In this document: piece by piece, positions 43,336 through 52,256 of the stretch
Position numbering within the stretch: position 1 is the stretch's first letter
How the letters are laid out: each line of letters starts with the position of its first letter
NCBI RefSeq assembly: GCF_014646275.1
Contig: NZ_BMND01000006.1
Span: 124,001 to 188,000, forward strand
Length of the DNA stretch: 64,000 nucleotides
Direction: 5' to 3'
Origin: Streptomyces kronopolitis
GTDB lineage: Bacteria; Actinomycetota; Actinomycetes; Streptomycetales; Streptomycetaceae
The notes under the pieces: model-generated
What the model was told of the DNA's origin: nothing
Seen by the model: the letters and a program-made list of their open reading frames with translations, nothing else
Databases searched by the model: none
Position numbers and translations under genes: made by a program

Positions 43336-44070
43336 GTGGCACTGACACTGATCGTGCTCGCCGCCGCCTACGGGGCCGCGGCCGGGCTGCTGCTGCCGCG
43401 GCCCGCCCACCGGATGGCCGTCGGCCCCGGGGAGGAGTGGCGCACGGCCTGTCCCGGGGGCCACGCGATCACGGGCCCGGCCCGGGGCTGGCTGGGGCGC
43501 GGGCACTGCCCGGACTGCGGGGCGTACGGCCCGGGTGCGCCGGCGACGGCGGCGGTCACCGCGCTGGCCTGCGCGGCGCTGGCGGCGGCCACCGGCCCCC
43601 GCCCGGAACTCGCCGCCTGGCTGCTGATGACGCCGCTCGCGGTGCTGCTGACGGCCGTCGACCGGCGGGTCCGGCGCCTCCCGGACGCGCTGACGCTGTC
43701 GCTGGCCGCGGTGGGCGCGGGGGCGCTGGGGCTCGCCGCCCGGCTGACGGGGGAGACCGGGGCCTGGCACCGGGCGCTGCTGGGCGGCCTGGTGCTCGGC
43801 GTCTGCTACCTCCTGCTCCACGCCGTCAACCCCCGCGGGCTCGGGCTGGGTGACGCCAAGCTGGCGGTCGGGCTGGGGATCGCGCTGGGGTGGTACGGCT
43901 GGCGCACCCTGGTCGCCGGCGGGGCGGCGGGGGTGTTCAGCGGGGCGCTCTACGGCGCCGGGCTGCTGCTCTCGCGGCGCGGCGGGCGGGACACGGCCAT
44001 GCCGCTCGGGCCTTTCATGATCTTCGGGGCGTTCTGCGGACTGGTTCTGGGGGCCGCTGCCGCCGCCTGA
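43336..44070 (+). CDS. tadV: Prepilin peptidase TadV/CpaA (A24 family)
   Basis: The 244-residue membrane protein has about seven hydrophobic segments. The A24 aspartates are in TAVDRRVRRLPDAL and GLGLGDAKLAVGLGI (GxGDxK). A CPGGHAITGPARGW...CPDCG cysteine pair set lies in the early loop, as in type IV prepilin peptidases. It should cut the Flp and TadE leaders after Gly. The GTG at 43336 is inferred from the first helix. The terminator at 44215-44249 follows. Confidence 0.9.
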   Translation: MALTLIVLAAAYGAAAGLLLPRPAHRMAVGPGEEWRTACPGGHAITGPARGWLGRGHCPDCGAYGPGAPATAAVTALACAALAAATGPRPELAAWLLMTPLAVLLTAVDRRVRRLPDALTLSLAAVGAGALGLAARLTGETGAWHRALLGGLVLGVCYLLLHAVNPRGLGLGDAKLAVGLGIALGWYGWRTLVAGGAAGVFSGALYGAGLLLSRRGGRDTAMPLGPFMIFGAFCGLVLGAAAAA

Positions 44071-44214
44071 CCGGGCCCCCGCCCGGGCCGGGAAGGGGCC
44101 GGCCCCGCGTGCGGGAGGAACCCGTCCGTACGCCCGCACCCCCGCGAGCCACGCCGCGGCGCGCGCCGGTGCACACAGCACCCCGCCCGCGGGGTTATGG
44201 TGGAAACCCCCCCT

Positions 44215-44255
44215 CGGGCCGGTCCGTATCCCCCCCACGGACCGGCCCGCTTTTT
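44215..44255 (+). terminator. Intrinsic terminator after tadV, with T tract
   Basis: CGGGCCGGTCCGT (44215-44227) and its complement at 44237-44249 form a 13-bp stem with a 9-base loop, followed by C and TTTTT (44251-44255). This is one of the few canonical rho-independent terminators in the window. Confidence 0.92.
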
Positions 44256-44263
44256 GTTGCCCG

Positions 44264-45295
44264 CTACCGCCGGGCCCAGATGTTCACGCCGTCCGTGGTC
44301 CTGGCGAACTCGTCGATCTCGGCCAGTTCCGCGTCCGTGATCGCCGGGGCGTCCAGGGCCGCGATGTTGGCCTCCAGCTGCTCGACGCTGCTGGCACCGA
44401 TCAGCGCGGAGGTCATCCGCCCGTCACGCAGCACCCAGCGCAGGGCGAGCTGGGCCAGCGACTGGCCGCGGCGGGCGGCGATGTCGTGCAGGCCGCGCAG
44501 CCGGCGGACGACCTCGTCGGACAGCAGGCCCGGGTCCAGGGACTTGCCCTGGGCGGCGCGCGAGCCCTCGGGGATGCCGTGCAGGTATTTGTCCGTCAGC
44601 AGGCCCTGTGCCAGTGGCGCAAAAGAGATGCAGCCCATGCCCTCGGCCTCCAGGGTGTCCAGCAGCAGGTCGTCCTCGGTCCAGCGGTTGATCATCGAGT
44701 ACGAGGGCTGGTGGATCAGCGCCGGTACGCCCATGGCGCGCAGGATTCCGGCCGCCTTCCGGGTCTGCTCGGCGTTATAGGAGGAGATACCGGCATAAAG
44801 TGCCTTGCCCTGCTGGACGGCGGACGCCAGCGCGCCCATCGTCTCCTCGAGCGGAGTATCGGGATCGAAGCGGTGCGAGTAGAAGATATCGACGTAATCG
44901 ACGCCCATCCGCCGCAGTGACGCATCCAGCGACGAGAGGAGATATTTCCGCGAACCCCATTCGCCGTAGGGACCCGGGTGCATCAGATATCCGGCCTTCG
45001 TCGACAGAATCATCTCGTCGCGGTAGCCCCGGAAGTCCTGCGCGAAGATCTTTCCGAAGTTCAGTTCGGCGGACCCGGGCGGCGGACCGTAGTTGTTGGC
45101 CAGATCGAAGTGGGTGACGCCCAGGTCGAAGGCGCGGCGCAGGATGGCGCGCTGGGAGCTCAGGGTGCGGTCGTCACCGAAGTTGTGCCAGAGTCCAAGG
45201 GAGATAGCCGGGAGTTTGAGTCCGCTGCGGCCTGTTCGCCGGTACTTCATCGAGTCGTAGCGGGAATCCGCGGCGTGGTAGTCGGTGCCAGTCAT
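44264..45295 (-). CDS. Aldo/keto reductase, AKR14 (YghZ-like)
   Basis: The 343-residue NADPH-dependent reductase has THFDLANNYGPPPGSAE (catalytic Tyr), the Lys in ILSTKAGY, and YSHRFDPDTPLEETM (His). The full length and the YRRTGRSGLKLPAISLGLWHNFG start match YghZ, which reduces L-glyceraldehyde 3-phosphate and methylglyoxal. The second ATG, at 45295, has the better ribosome-binding site spacing (GGGAG 6 bases upstream); an ATG also stands at 45301. It is divergent from the cis-prenyltransferase. Confidence 0.93.
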   Translation of the reverse strand: MTGTDYHAADSRYDSMKYRRTGRSGLKLPAISLGLWHNFGDDRTLSSQRAILRRAFDLGVTHFDLANNYGPPPGSAELNFGKIFAQDFRGYRDEMILSTKAGYLMHPGPYGEWGSRKYLLSSLDASLRRMGVDYVDIFYSHRFDPDTPLEETMGALASAVQQGKALYAGISSYNAEQTRKAAGILRAMGVPALIHQPSYSMINRWTEDDLLLDTLEAEGMGCISFAPLAQGLLTDKYLHGIPEGSRAAQGKSLDPGLLSDEVVRRLRGLHDIAARRGQSLAQLALRWVLRDGRMTSALIGASSVEQLEANIAALDAPAITDAELAEIDEFARTTDGVNIWARR

Positions 45296-45417
45296 GCTCA
45301 TCTCCCTATCACGTACTTGTGACCACCTGATTGGGCTGCCGAGACAGCCGAGAAGTAAAGTTGCTCCCTTGAGGCGACGGGGGTGACCGCCATTGGTACG
45401 GAGGGGTTGGACCACAC

Positions 45418-46215
45418 ATGCTGCGATCTTCCGGGATGCGCATCCCTTATCCGCCCGCGCTGCGCAATCTGGTCTACCGGCTGTATGCGCGCAGGGTGGA
45501 GGGTCGCCTGGATCACACCCAGGTGCCCAAGCACATCGGCGTCATCCTGGACGGCAACCGGCGCTGGGCGCGGGCCGACGGGCGCACGACCGAGCAGGGC
45601 CACCAGGCCGGCGCGGACAAGATCGGTGAGCTGCTCGGCTGGTGCGAGGAGACCGATGTCGAGGTCGTCACGCTCTGGATGCTGTCGACGGACAACCTCG
45701 ACCGGCCCGAGGAAGAGCTGAGGCCGCTGCTGGGCATCATCGAGAACACCGTCCGCGGCCTGGCCGCCGACGGCCGCTGGCGGGTCCACCACGTCGGCAA
45801 CCGCGATCTGCTGCCCACCGCCACCCAGCAGGTGCTCAAGGAGTCCGAGCAGGCCACCGCGGACAACAAGGGCGTCCTGGTGAACGTCGCGGTCGGCTAC
45901 GGCGGCCGGCAGGAGATCGCCGACGCGGTGCGCTCGCTGCTGCTGGACCACGCCGCGCGCGGCACCTCCTTCGAGCAGCTCGCCGAGATCGTCGACATCG
46001 ACCTGATCTCCGAGCACCTCTACACCCGCGGCCAGCCCGACCCGGACCTGGTGATCCGTACCAGCGGCGAGCAGCGGCTGTCGGGCTTCATGCTGTGGCA
46101 GAGCGCCCATTCGGAGTACTACTTCTGCGAGGTCTTCTGGCCGGCGTTCCGGAAGGTCGACTTCCTGCGGGCGCTGCGCGACTACGCCGCCCGGCACCGG
46201 CGCTACGGCTTCTAG
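45418..46215 (+). CDS. uppS: Isoprenyl transferase (cis-prenyltransferase, UppS-like)
   Basis: The 265-residue enzyme belongs to the undecaprenyl diphosphate synthase family: HIGVILDGNRRWARADG (Asp and Arg binding the allylic pyrophosphate), GHQAGADKIGELLGWCEE, VTLWMLSTDNLDRP, VNVAVGYGGRQEI, DPDLVIRTSGEQRLSGFMLWQ and SEYYFCEVFWPAF. It condenses isopentenyl diphosphate units to a lipid carrier for cell-wall synthesis. Streptomycetes have more than one such enzyme, so chain length is uncertain. Possible start codons are the ATGs at 45418 and 45436. Confidence 0.95.
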   Translation: MLRSSGMRIPYPPALRNLVYRLYARRVEGRLDHTQVPKHIGVILDGNRRWARADGRTTEQGHQAGADKIGELLGWCEETDVEVVTLWMLSTDNLDRPEEELRPLLGIIENTVRGLAADGRWRVHHVGNRDLLPTATQQVLKESEQATADNKGVLVNVAVGYGGRQEIADAVRSLLLDHAARGTSFEQLAEIVDIDLISEHLYTRGQPDPDLVIRTSGEQRLSGFMLWQSAHSEYYFCEVFWPAFRKVDFLRALRDYAARHRRYGF

Positions 46216-46813
46216 CCACCGCCGGGCGGGGCCTGTACCGTCCGGCCCGGCCCCGTCCCGGCACAGGGGTGACCGGCGGCGAGTTGGGCCATTCGAGTCA
46301 TATCTCCCTTCTGTCCTGTATGACCCTTACGCGCCGGTAGTCCCGTGAGGTGTCCCCCGCCCCGCCGGCACCACGAACCCCCGGCGGGGCCTCTTCTGAC
46401 ACCGCATTCCCCGGGGCGGGCCGGTCCGCGGTCGGCCGCCCCGGGGGAGAGGCGTTGCCAAAGGTTCACCGACCGTGCGTCATATGCCGTGGCATGGCGG
46501 CGGGCGTTCGAGGGAATATCCCTTCCAGGTCGGCGTCCGGAACAAGCCATCGGGCGCCGCATCTCAGCGGACGACATGGAGCCGTCCGCCCGGGAGGCCC
46601 TTTGCACATCACGGAGGTCCGTGCGCACCGCACGGTCGACGCGGAGGGCCGGCGCTCGGCCCGCGCAATGTGGTCCGAGCCCGGTCCGGTCACGAGATGG
46701 CCGGGGGTCCTGAGGACGCCGTCCAGCGGTAGCCGGTGGCCCGGCGGCCCCAGGAGCACACCGCCCCGCGACGCCGTCGCACCCCGACCTCATCCGAGGG
46801 GGTTCGTCCCACC
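46216..46813. other. 598-bp intergenic region between uppS and phoH, with a hairpin
   Basis: GCCCCGCCGG (46359-46368) pairs with CCGGCGGGGC (46381-46390), 10 bp with a 12-base loop, a likely terminator for uppS. AGGGA-ATA-TCCCT (46511-46523) is a short palindrome. No gene with plausible codon use is seen, although GC-rich open frames cross the region. Confidence 0.55.
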
Positions 46814-48136
46814 GTGGTGAACAGCAAACAGCGCCGTGACAACGACCGGCGTACTTATGTCCTCGACACCAGTGTCCTGCTGGCGGATCCAGGCGCCATG
46901 TCCCGCTTCGACGAGCACGAGGTCGTGCTGCCGGTCGTCGTGGTCACGGAACTGGAAGCCAAGAGACACCATCCGGAGCTCGGCTACTTCGCGCGGCAGG
47001 CGCTGCGCCTGCTGGACGAGTACCGGGTGCAGTTCGGGAGGCTGGATGCGCCCATCCCCATCGGAGACCTCGGCGGATCGCTCCGGGTCGAGCTGAACCA
47101 CTCCGACCCCGGGATCCTGCCCGCGGGCTTCCGGCTCGGGGACAACGACTCGCGGATCCTCGCGGTGGCGCGCAATCTGCAGGCCGAGGGGCATGACGTG
47201 ACGGTCGTCTCCAAGGATCTGCCGCTGCGCATCAAGGCGTCCTCGGTCGGCCTGCTGGCCGAGGAGTACCGCGCCGAACTCGCGATCACCGACTCCGGCT
47301 GGACGGGGATGGCCGAGTTGACCGTCCCCGCGGAGCAGGTCGACGCGCTGTTCGCCGCGGAGACCGCCGAGATGCCGGAAGTGTCCGAACTTCCGGTGCA
47401 TACCGGACTCGTTCTGCAGTCCGAGCGCGGCAAGGCGCTCGGGCGGGTCACCGCCGAGGGCGGGGTCCGCCTCGTGCGGGGCGACCGGGAGGCCTTCGGG
47501 ATCCACGGCCGCAGCGCCGAGCAGCGGATCGCGCTGGACCTGCTGCTCGACCCGGACGTCGGCATCGTCTCGATGGGCGGGCGGGCCGGGACCGGCAAGT
47601 CGGCGCTGGCGCTGTGCGCGGGTCTGGAGGCCGTCCTGGAGCGCCGGCAGCACCGCAAGGTGATGGTGTTCCGCCCGCTGTACGCCGTCGGCGGACAGGA
47701 GCTGGGCTATCTGCCGGGCAGCGAGGCGGAGAAGATGAGCCCCTGGGCCCAGGCCGTCTTCGACACGCTGTCCGCGGTGACCAGCAAGGAGGTCATCGAA
47801 GAGGTGGTGGGGCGCGGCATGTTGGAGGTGCTGCCGCTGACCCACATCCGCGGGCGGTCGCTGCACGACGCGTTCGTCATCGTGGACGAGGCCCAGTCAC
47901 TCGAACGGAACGTCCTTTTGACGGTTCTGTCCCGTATCGGGGCCAACTCCCGGGTGGTGCTGACCCATGACGTCGCCCAGCGCGACAACCTCCGCGTCGG
48001 GCGGTACGACGGCGTCGTCGCCGTGGTCGAGAAGCTGAAGGGGCATCCGCTGTTCGCCCACGTCACGCTGAACCGCTCGGAGCGCTCGCCGATCGCGGCG
48101 CTGGTGACCGAAATGCTGGAGGACGGCAGGATCTGA
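46814..48136 (+). CDS. phoH: PIN-PhoH fusion ATPase (YlaK/PhoH2 type)
   Basis: The 440-residue protein has an N-terminal PIN ribonuclease domain ([18 protein letters not shown], catalytic Asp; [13 protein letters not shown]) and a C-terminal PhoH helicase-like ATPase: [18 protein letters not shown] (Walker A), [20 protein letters not shown] (Walker B) and [19 protein letters not shown]. PhoH2 proteins of mycobacteria are sequence-specific RNA helicase/nucleases. The tandem GTGs at 46814 and 46817 follow GAGGGGG. It ends at the hairpin at 48152-48191. Confidence 0.95.
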   Translation: MVNSKQRRDNDRRTYVLDTSVLLADPGAMSRFDEHEVVLPVVVVTELEAKRHHPELGYFARQALRLLDEYRVQFGRLDAPIPIGDLGGSLRVELNHSDPGILPAGFRLGDNDSRILAVARNLQAEGHDVTVVSKDLPLRIKASSVGLLAEEYRAELAITDSGWTGMAELTVPAEQVDALFAAETAEMPEVSELPVHTGLVLQSERGKALGRVTAEGGVRLVRGDREAFGIHGRSAEQRIALDLLLDPDVGIVSMGGRAGTGKSALALCAGLEAVLERRQHRKVMVFRPLYAVGGQELGYLPGSEAEKMSPWAQAVFDTLSAVTSKEVIEEVVGRGMLEVLPLTHIRGRSLHDAFVIVDEAQSLERNVLLTVLSRIGANSRVVLTHDVAQRDNLRVGRYDGVVAVVEKLKGHPLFAHVTLNRSERSPIAALVTEMLEDGRI

Positions 48137-48151
48137 CCCGTTGTGAACACC

Positions 48152-48191
48152 GCGCCGCCCGGCAAAGCGAAGGAGCTTAGCCGGGCGGCGT
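48152..48191 (+). terminator. Terminator of phoH
   Basis: CGCCGCCCGGC (48153-48163) and GCCGGGCGGCG (48180-48190) form an 11-bp stem extended by a G-T pair; loop of 16 bases; it starts 16 bp after the stop codon. Confidence 0.75.
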
Positions 48192-48219
48192 TGTGCTGCG
48201 CCTGGTTATCCGAAAATCC

Positions 48220-48375
48220 TTGACGGTAAACGAGGTGTGAGCTTTCACACCCAGCGGGGAATTGATTCCCGGCGTGCCGTTCGGGCAGAGTCTGGGTCCT
48301 GTCAGGCCCCGCATACGGCACCCAACACCCCCAGCGGTGTAGAACGATCGAACTTCATAGCGAGTCGCCGTATGC
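48220..48375 (+). promoter_or_regulatory. Structured leader region upstream of the lytic transglycosylase gene
   Basis: TTGACG at 48220 is a possible -35 box. GGTGTGA-GCTT-TCACACC (48234-48251) is a perfect 7-bp hairpin with a 4-base loop. Further down, GCATACGGC (48311-48319) can pair with GCCGTATGC (48367-48375) around an inner GAACGATCGAAC. It is 166-320 bp before the start codon. It does not show the core motifs I know of the ydaO (c-di-AMP) riboswitch. It could be a long 5' UTR with an unknown structure. Confidence 0.45.
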
Positions 48376-48540
48376 CGCCCGAGCACCACGCGGACCCCGA
48401 GGGGGACGTACCGGGCCAGTGCCTCCCGTGACCAGCCGGTCCCGCCCGCTCAATTGGGTCCGGAACAAGGGGAGACCAGCGTCAGGGGCACGATTGCGCC
48501 CGCGAGGTCACCTATGCGGGCGATGCTGGAAGGAAAACGT

Positions 48541-49242
48541 GTGAGCCGGATCTCGGTCCGGGGATTCGCCGTGGCATCCGCCACCGCGGTCACCACCGTC
48601 GGCGCCGTGGTCGGCGTCGCCGCGGGCAACGAGCCCGCCTCGGTCGGCAACACCGAGGCGACCGCTGCCGACGCGACGATCGCTGACATCCCCGCAGGCG
48701 CTCAGGCACAGGTGCAGACGGCTTCCCTGACGCAGCAGGCGGACGACCAGTCCACCCAGGCGGACACGGCAGCCCTGAAGTCCGCACAGGAGTCGGCTCG
48801 CAAGGCCGCCGCTGAGACGGCGAAGAGCAAGAAGGACGCCGCGGACGAGGCGAAGGCCAAGAAGGACGCCGACGCGCGCAAGAAGAAGGAGCTGGCCGCG
48901 TCCCGCTCCTCCTCGCGTGACGTCAGCGACCTGCTCGGCAAGAGCTCGTACTCCGTCTCCGAGACCCAGGCCATCGCGCGCCAGATGATGGCCGGCGACC
49001 AGTTCCAGTGCTTCAGCAACATCGTGGACCACGAGTCCGGCTGGAACTACCGCGCCACCAACGCCGGCTCGGGTGCCTACGGACTCGTCCAGGCGCTCCC
49101 GGGCTCCAAGATGTCCTCGGCGGGCTCCGACTGGCAGACCAACCCGGCCACCCAGATCAAGTGGGGCCTGAACTACATGAACGACCGCTACGGCAGCCCC
49201 TGCGGCGCCTGGTCGTTCTGGCAGGCCAACAGCTGGTACTAG
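48541..49242 (+). CDS. Secreted lytic transglycosylase-like protein
   Basis: The 233-residue precursor has a signal peptide (VRGFAVASATAVTTVGAVVG, cleavage near AAG), a long Ala/Lys/Asp-rich coiled-coil spacer (residues 50-135) and a C-terminal SLT/lysozyme-like domain with CFSNIVDHESGWNYRATNAG (catalytic Glu), GAYGLVQALPGSKM, WKTNPATQIKWGLNYMNDRYG-type motifs and GSPCGAWSFWQANSWY. It should cleave cell-wall glycan. The GTG at 48541 follows GGAAGG. The final SWY end and the two cysteines are family features. Its transcript ends at 49270-49302. Confidence 0.9.
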   Translation: MSRISVRGFAVASATAVTTVGAVVGVAAGNEPASVGNTEATAADATIADIPAGAQAQVQTASLTQQADDQSTQADTAALKSAQESARKAAAETAKSKKDAADEAKAKKDADARKKKELAASRSSSRDVSDLLGKSSYSVSETQAIARQMMAGDQFQCFSNIVDHESGWNYRATNAGSGAYGLVQALPGSKMSSAGSDWQTNPATQIKWGLNYMNDRYGSPCGAWSFWQANSWY

Positions 49243-49269
49243 GCCCGCCGGTACCTCCCCCGTACGTCC

Positions 49270-49302
49270 GAAACCCCCGAACGCGCACGCGTCGGGGGTT
49301 TC
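49270..49302. terminator. Terminator after the lytic transglycosylase gene
   Basis: GAAACCCCCGA (49270-49280) and TCGGGGGTTTC (49292-49302) form an 11-bp perfect stem with an 11-base loop, followed by GTGCG. It is 28 bp after the stop codon. Confidence 0.88.
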
Positions 49303-49369
49303 GTGCGTCGGCACGGGTAACGTCGTGCCCGTCAGGTTTGTGGCGTGCGGGAGGGGAAGAGGAAGGTAC

Positions 49370-50908
49370 ATGTCCAAATTGCCTCAGTGGGTCGGTGGCC
49401 TCGGCGCCGGTCTGACACGGCTCTCGCAGCGGATGGAGCAGCAGCGCCGCCGCGCGGAGGCCATGGGGGTCCCCCATGGCGGGAGCCTGTCGGACTCCGT
49501 GCAGGACGCCGGCGATCCGGAAGGGCTGAGGCCTGCCGGGCACGCGGGCGCCGCCGCCGACGCCCCGGCACACACCTCGGCGGTGCGCGAGGGCGGGCCC
49601 GGCACGCTCACCGTGCCCCGTACGCAGCTGCCGGAGGCGACGGACGGGGTGCCGCACCCGGCGACCGAACTCGCGCCGTCCTCCCCGGAGCCGGCGCCGC
49701 CGGAGACCGTTCCTCCGCCGCCGTCCTACGCCCCGGCCGTCGCGGCCCGCCCCGATCCGGTCGACGCGGTGCCGTGGGGCGTGCGGGTCGCCGCCGAGGC
49801 GGGCTGGCGGCTGCTGGTGCTGGCCGCCACCCTCTGGGTGCTGGCGCGGGTCATCACCACCATCGAACTGGTCGTGCTGGCCTTCATCGCGGCGACGCTG
49901 ATCACCGCGCTGCTGCAGCCCACGGTGGCCTGGCTGCGCCAGCGCGGGCTGCCGCGCGGGCCGTCCACCGCGCTGACCTTCATCGGCGGGTTCGTCATCA
50001 TGGGCCTGGTCGGATGGTTCGTGGTCTGGCAGGTCCAGGACAACATCGACTCGGTGTCCAGCCGCATCCAGGAGGGCATCACCGAGCTCAAGGGCTGGCT
50101 GCTGAAGAGCCCGTTCCATGTGACCGAGTCCCAGATCAACCACATCGCCAAGAACCTCCAGGACGCGGTCGGCGCCAACACCGAGGCGATCACCTCGGCC
50201 GGATTGGAGGGCGTCACCGTCGTCCTGGAGGTGTTCACCGGCATCCTGCTGGCGATGTTCACCACGCTCTTCCTGCTCTACGACGGCCGCCGGATCTGGA
50301 ACTGGCTGCTCAAGCTGGTCCCGAGCGCGGCCCGGGAGGGCGTGGCGGGCGCCGGGCCGCGGGCCTGGCGGACGCTGACCGCCTATGTGCGCGGCACGGT
50401 CGTCGTCGCCCTGATCGACGCCATCTTCATCGGCATCGGGCTCTACTTCCTCAATGTGCCGCTGGCCGTGCCGCTGGCCGTCTTCATCTTCCTGTTCGCG
50501 TTCATCCCGCTGATCGGCGCGGTGGTGTCGGGGGCGCTGGCGTGTGTGATCGCGCTGGTCGCCAACGGGGTGTTCACGGCGCTGATGGTGCTGGCGGTCG
50601 TGCTGGCCGTCCAGCAGATCGAGGGCCATGTCCTGCAGCCGTTCATCCTGGGCCGGGCGGTGCGGGTCCACCCGCTGGCGGTGATCCTCTCGGTCGCCGC
50701 GGGCGGGCTGATCGCCGGGATCGGCGGTGCGGTCGTCGCGGTCCCGCTGGTGGCGGTCACCAACACGGTGGTCGGCTATCTGCGTTCCTACTCCAGGGAG
50801 CAGGCGCTGCGGATGTCGGTGGCCCCGCGCGGCGCCACGGCGCTGGCCCTCGCCCCGACCCCGCCGCCCACGCCCGTGCCGCAACCGCCGGAAGGGGAGC
50901 GGGAGTAG
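49370..50908 (+). CDS. AI-2E family (YdiK/TqsA-like) permease
   Basis: The 512-residue protein has a soluble, Pro/Ala-rich N-terminal half (1-140) and an AI-2E domain with about eight helices (WRLLVLAATLWVLARVITTI, LVVLAFIAATLITALL, TALTFIGGFVIMGLVGWFVV, VTVVLEVFTGILLAMF, LFAFIPLIGAVVSGALA and VQQIEGHVLQPFILG). The family has been linked to signal-molecule export and ion exchange; substrate unknown. A 21-base palindrome (49460-49480) lies inside the N-terminal coding part. The ATG at 49370 has GGAAGG upstream. Confidence 0.88.
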   Translation: MSKLPQWVGGLGAGLTRLSQRMEQQRRRAEAMGVPHGGSLSDSVQDAGDPEGLRPAGHAGAAADAPAHTSAVREGGPGTLTVPRTQLPEATDGVPHPATELAPSSPEPAPPETVPPPPSYAPAVAARPDPVDAVPWGVRVAAEAGWRLLVLAATLWVLARVITTIELVVLAFIAATLITALLQPTVAWLRQRGLPRGPSTALTFIGGFVIMGLVGWFVVWQVQDNIDSVSSRIQEGITELKGWLLKSPFHVTESQINHIAKNLQDAVGANTEAITSAGLEGVTVVLEVFTGILLAMFTTLFLLYDGRRIWNWLLKLVPSAAREGVAGAGPRAWRTLTAYVRGTVVVALIDAIFIGIGLYFLNVPLAVPLAVFIFLFAFIPLIGAVVSGALACVIALVANGVFTALMVLAVVLAVQQIEGHVLQPFILGRAVRVHPLAVILSVAAGGLIAGIGGAVVAVPLVAVTNTVVGYLRSYSREQALRMSVAPRGATALALAPTPPPTPVPQPPEGERE

Positions 50909-50940
50909 CCCGCCGCCGCACGGCACGACCGGAACGGCCA

Positions 50941-50973
50941 GAACCCCGCAGACCTGAGAGGTCTGCGGGGTTC
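50941..50973. terminator. Strong bidirectional terminator between the AI-2E permease and ahpD
   Basis: GAACCCCGCAGACCT (50941-50955) and its exact complement at 50959-50973 make a 15-bp stem with a 3-base loop (GAG). The convergent genes end 32 bp to the left and 31 bp to the right. Confidence 0.93.
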
Positions 50974-51003
50974 CGTGCTGCGGGTGTCGCGCGGCGGCCG
51001 GAG

Positions 51004-51537
51004 TTACTCGGCGAGCGCGGCCTCGGCGTCGAGCGTGGCGCCGACGGCCTGGAGGACGGACGCGATCTTCACGGCCTCCTGGATCGTCTCGCGGTCCACG
51101 CCGGCCTTGCGGAGCACCTGCTCGTGCGAGTCCAGGCACATGCCGCAGCCGTTGATGGCCGAGACGGCCAGCGACCACAGCTCGAAGTCGACCTTGTCCA
51201 CGCCCGGGTTGCCGATGACGTTCATCCGCAGACCGGCGCGCAGGTTGCCGTACTCCGGGTCCGACAGCAGGTGCCGGGTCCGGTAGAAGACGTTGTTCAT
51301 CGCCATGATGGCGGCCGCCGACTTGGCGGCGGCGTACGCCTCGGCGGAGAGGTTCGCCTTCGCCTCCGGCTCCAGCTCGCGCAGCACCTTCGGCGAGCGC
51401 GAGGCGATCGCGCAGGCCAGCACGGTGCCCCACAGCTGCTGCTGCGGGAGGTCGCTGTTGCCGATGACCGAGCCGAGGTTCAGCTTCAGGTCCTTGGCGT
51501 AGTCCGGTACGGCGGACTTGAGTTCGTCGAGAGCCAT
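51004..51537 (-). CDS. ahpD: Alkyl hydroperoxide reductase AhpD
   Basis: The 177-residue carboxymuconolactone-decarboxylase-like protein has the catalytic [16 protein letters not shown] motif (two Cys and His) and [21 protein letters not shown] at the start. In actinomycetes AhpD reduces AhpC, doing the job of AhpF. The gene lies 32 bp after ahpC and shares its promoter. Confidence 0.96.
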   Translation of the reverse strand: MALDELKSAVPDYAKDLKLNLGSVIGNSDLPQQQLWGTVLACAIASRSPKVLRELEPEAKANLSAEAYAAAKSAAAIMAMNNVFYRTRHLLSDPEYGNLRAGLRMNVIGNPGVDKVDFELWSLAVSAINGCGMCLDSHEQVLRKAGVDRETIQEAVKIASVLQAVGATLDAEAALAE

Positions 51538-51569
51538 GTCAGATCAGCCTCCAGTTCGCTAGCGGAGTG

Positions 51570-52124
51570 TCACTCGCCCGAGAGCAGCGCGACCGGGTCG
51601 AGGGTCTCGTCGCCCTTGGACCAGTTGCACGGGCACAGCTCGTCGGTCTGCAGCGCGTCGAGGACCCGCAGGACCTCCTTGGGGTTACGGCCGACGGAAC
51701 CGGCGGTCACCATGGTGAACTGGATCTCGTTGTTCTGGTCGACGATGAAGACGGCGCGCTGCGCGAAGCCGTCCTCGCCCTCGATGCCCAGGTCGCGCAT
51801 GAGCTCGTGCTTGGAGTCGGCGAGCATGGGGAAGGGCAGGTCGGTCAGGTCCGGGTGGTCCTTGCGCCAGGCGTGGTGCACGAACTCGGAGTCGCCGGAG
51901 AAGCCGAGGATCTGCGCGTCACGGTCGGCGAACTCGTCGTTCAGCTTGCCGAAGGCGGCGATCTCGGTGGGGCACACGAAGGTGAAGTCCTTGGGCCACG
52001 CGAAGACGATCTTCCACTTGCCCTCGTAGGTCTTGTGGTTGATCTGCTCGAACTCCGCGCCCTGCTCCAGCGAAACGCAGGCGGTCAGGTCGAACTCGGG
52101 GAACTTGTCACCGACAGTGAGCAC
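51570..52124 (-). CDS. ahpC: Alkyl hydroperoxide reductase AhpC (2-Cys peroxiredoxin)
   Basis: The 184-residue peroxiredoxin has the peroxidatic Cys in FTFVCPTEIAAFGKL and resolving cysteines in LCPCNWSKGDETL. It reduces H2O2, organic peroxides and peroxynitrite and is recycled by AhpD. The GTG at 52124 follows AAGGAGAG. It is divergent from oxyR and should be under OxyR control. Confidence 0.97.
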   Translation of the reverse strand: MLTVGDKFPEFDLTACVSLEQGAEFEQINHKTYEGKWKIVFAWPKDFTFVCPTEIAAFGKLNDEFADRDAQILGFSGDSEFVHHAWRKDHPDLTDLPFPMLADSKHELMRDLGIEGEDGFAQRAVFIVDQNNEIQFTMVTAGSVGRNPKEVLRVLDALQTDELCPCNWSKGDETLDPVALLSGE

Positions 52125-52201
52125 GTACTCTCCTTGTTGCGCAGAAAGTCCCTTTTGAGGTCTTTCTTTGAGGCTTGGACGGGTCTCACAGTGCCACAGG
52201 A

Positions 52202-52245
52202 GGCATTGATCAGTGAAATAGCTAGACTGGTTGATGTTGATCGGA
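52202..52245. promoter_or_regulatory. ahpC-oxyR intergenic promoter/operator region
   Basis: The stretch 52207-52242 is A+T-rich for this genome and carries TTGATCAG, the box ATAGCTAGACTGGTTGAT (52218-52235) and a further TTGATC at 52237-52242. The ATAG-N-TTGAT pattern fits a LysR-type T-N11-A site centred between the two divergent starts. A footprint would be needed to call it. Confidence 0.5.
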
Positions 52246-52256
52246 GGTGGTTATCA

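Noticed and set aside
46350..46820. Gene between uppS and phoH
   Set aside because: A 156-codon frame is open but shows no ribosome-binding site or family motif, and it overlaps the phoH start.
48137..48540. ydaO-type c-di-AMP riboswitch upstream of the lytic transglycosylase
   Set aside because: Expected from relatives, but the core sequence patterns I know (GGGGGACCCA, GGTGAAT, CCGAATCCGTCAG) are not present in either strand of the leader.
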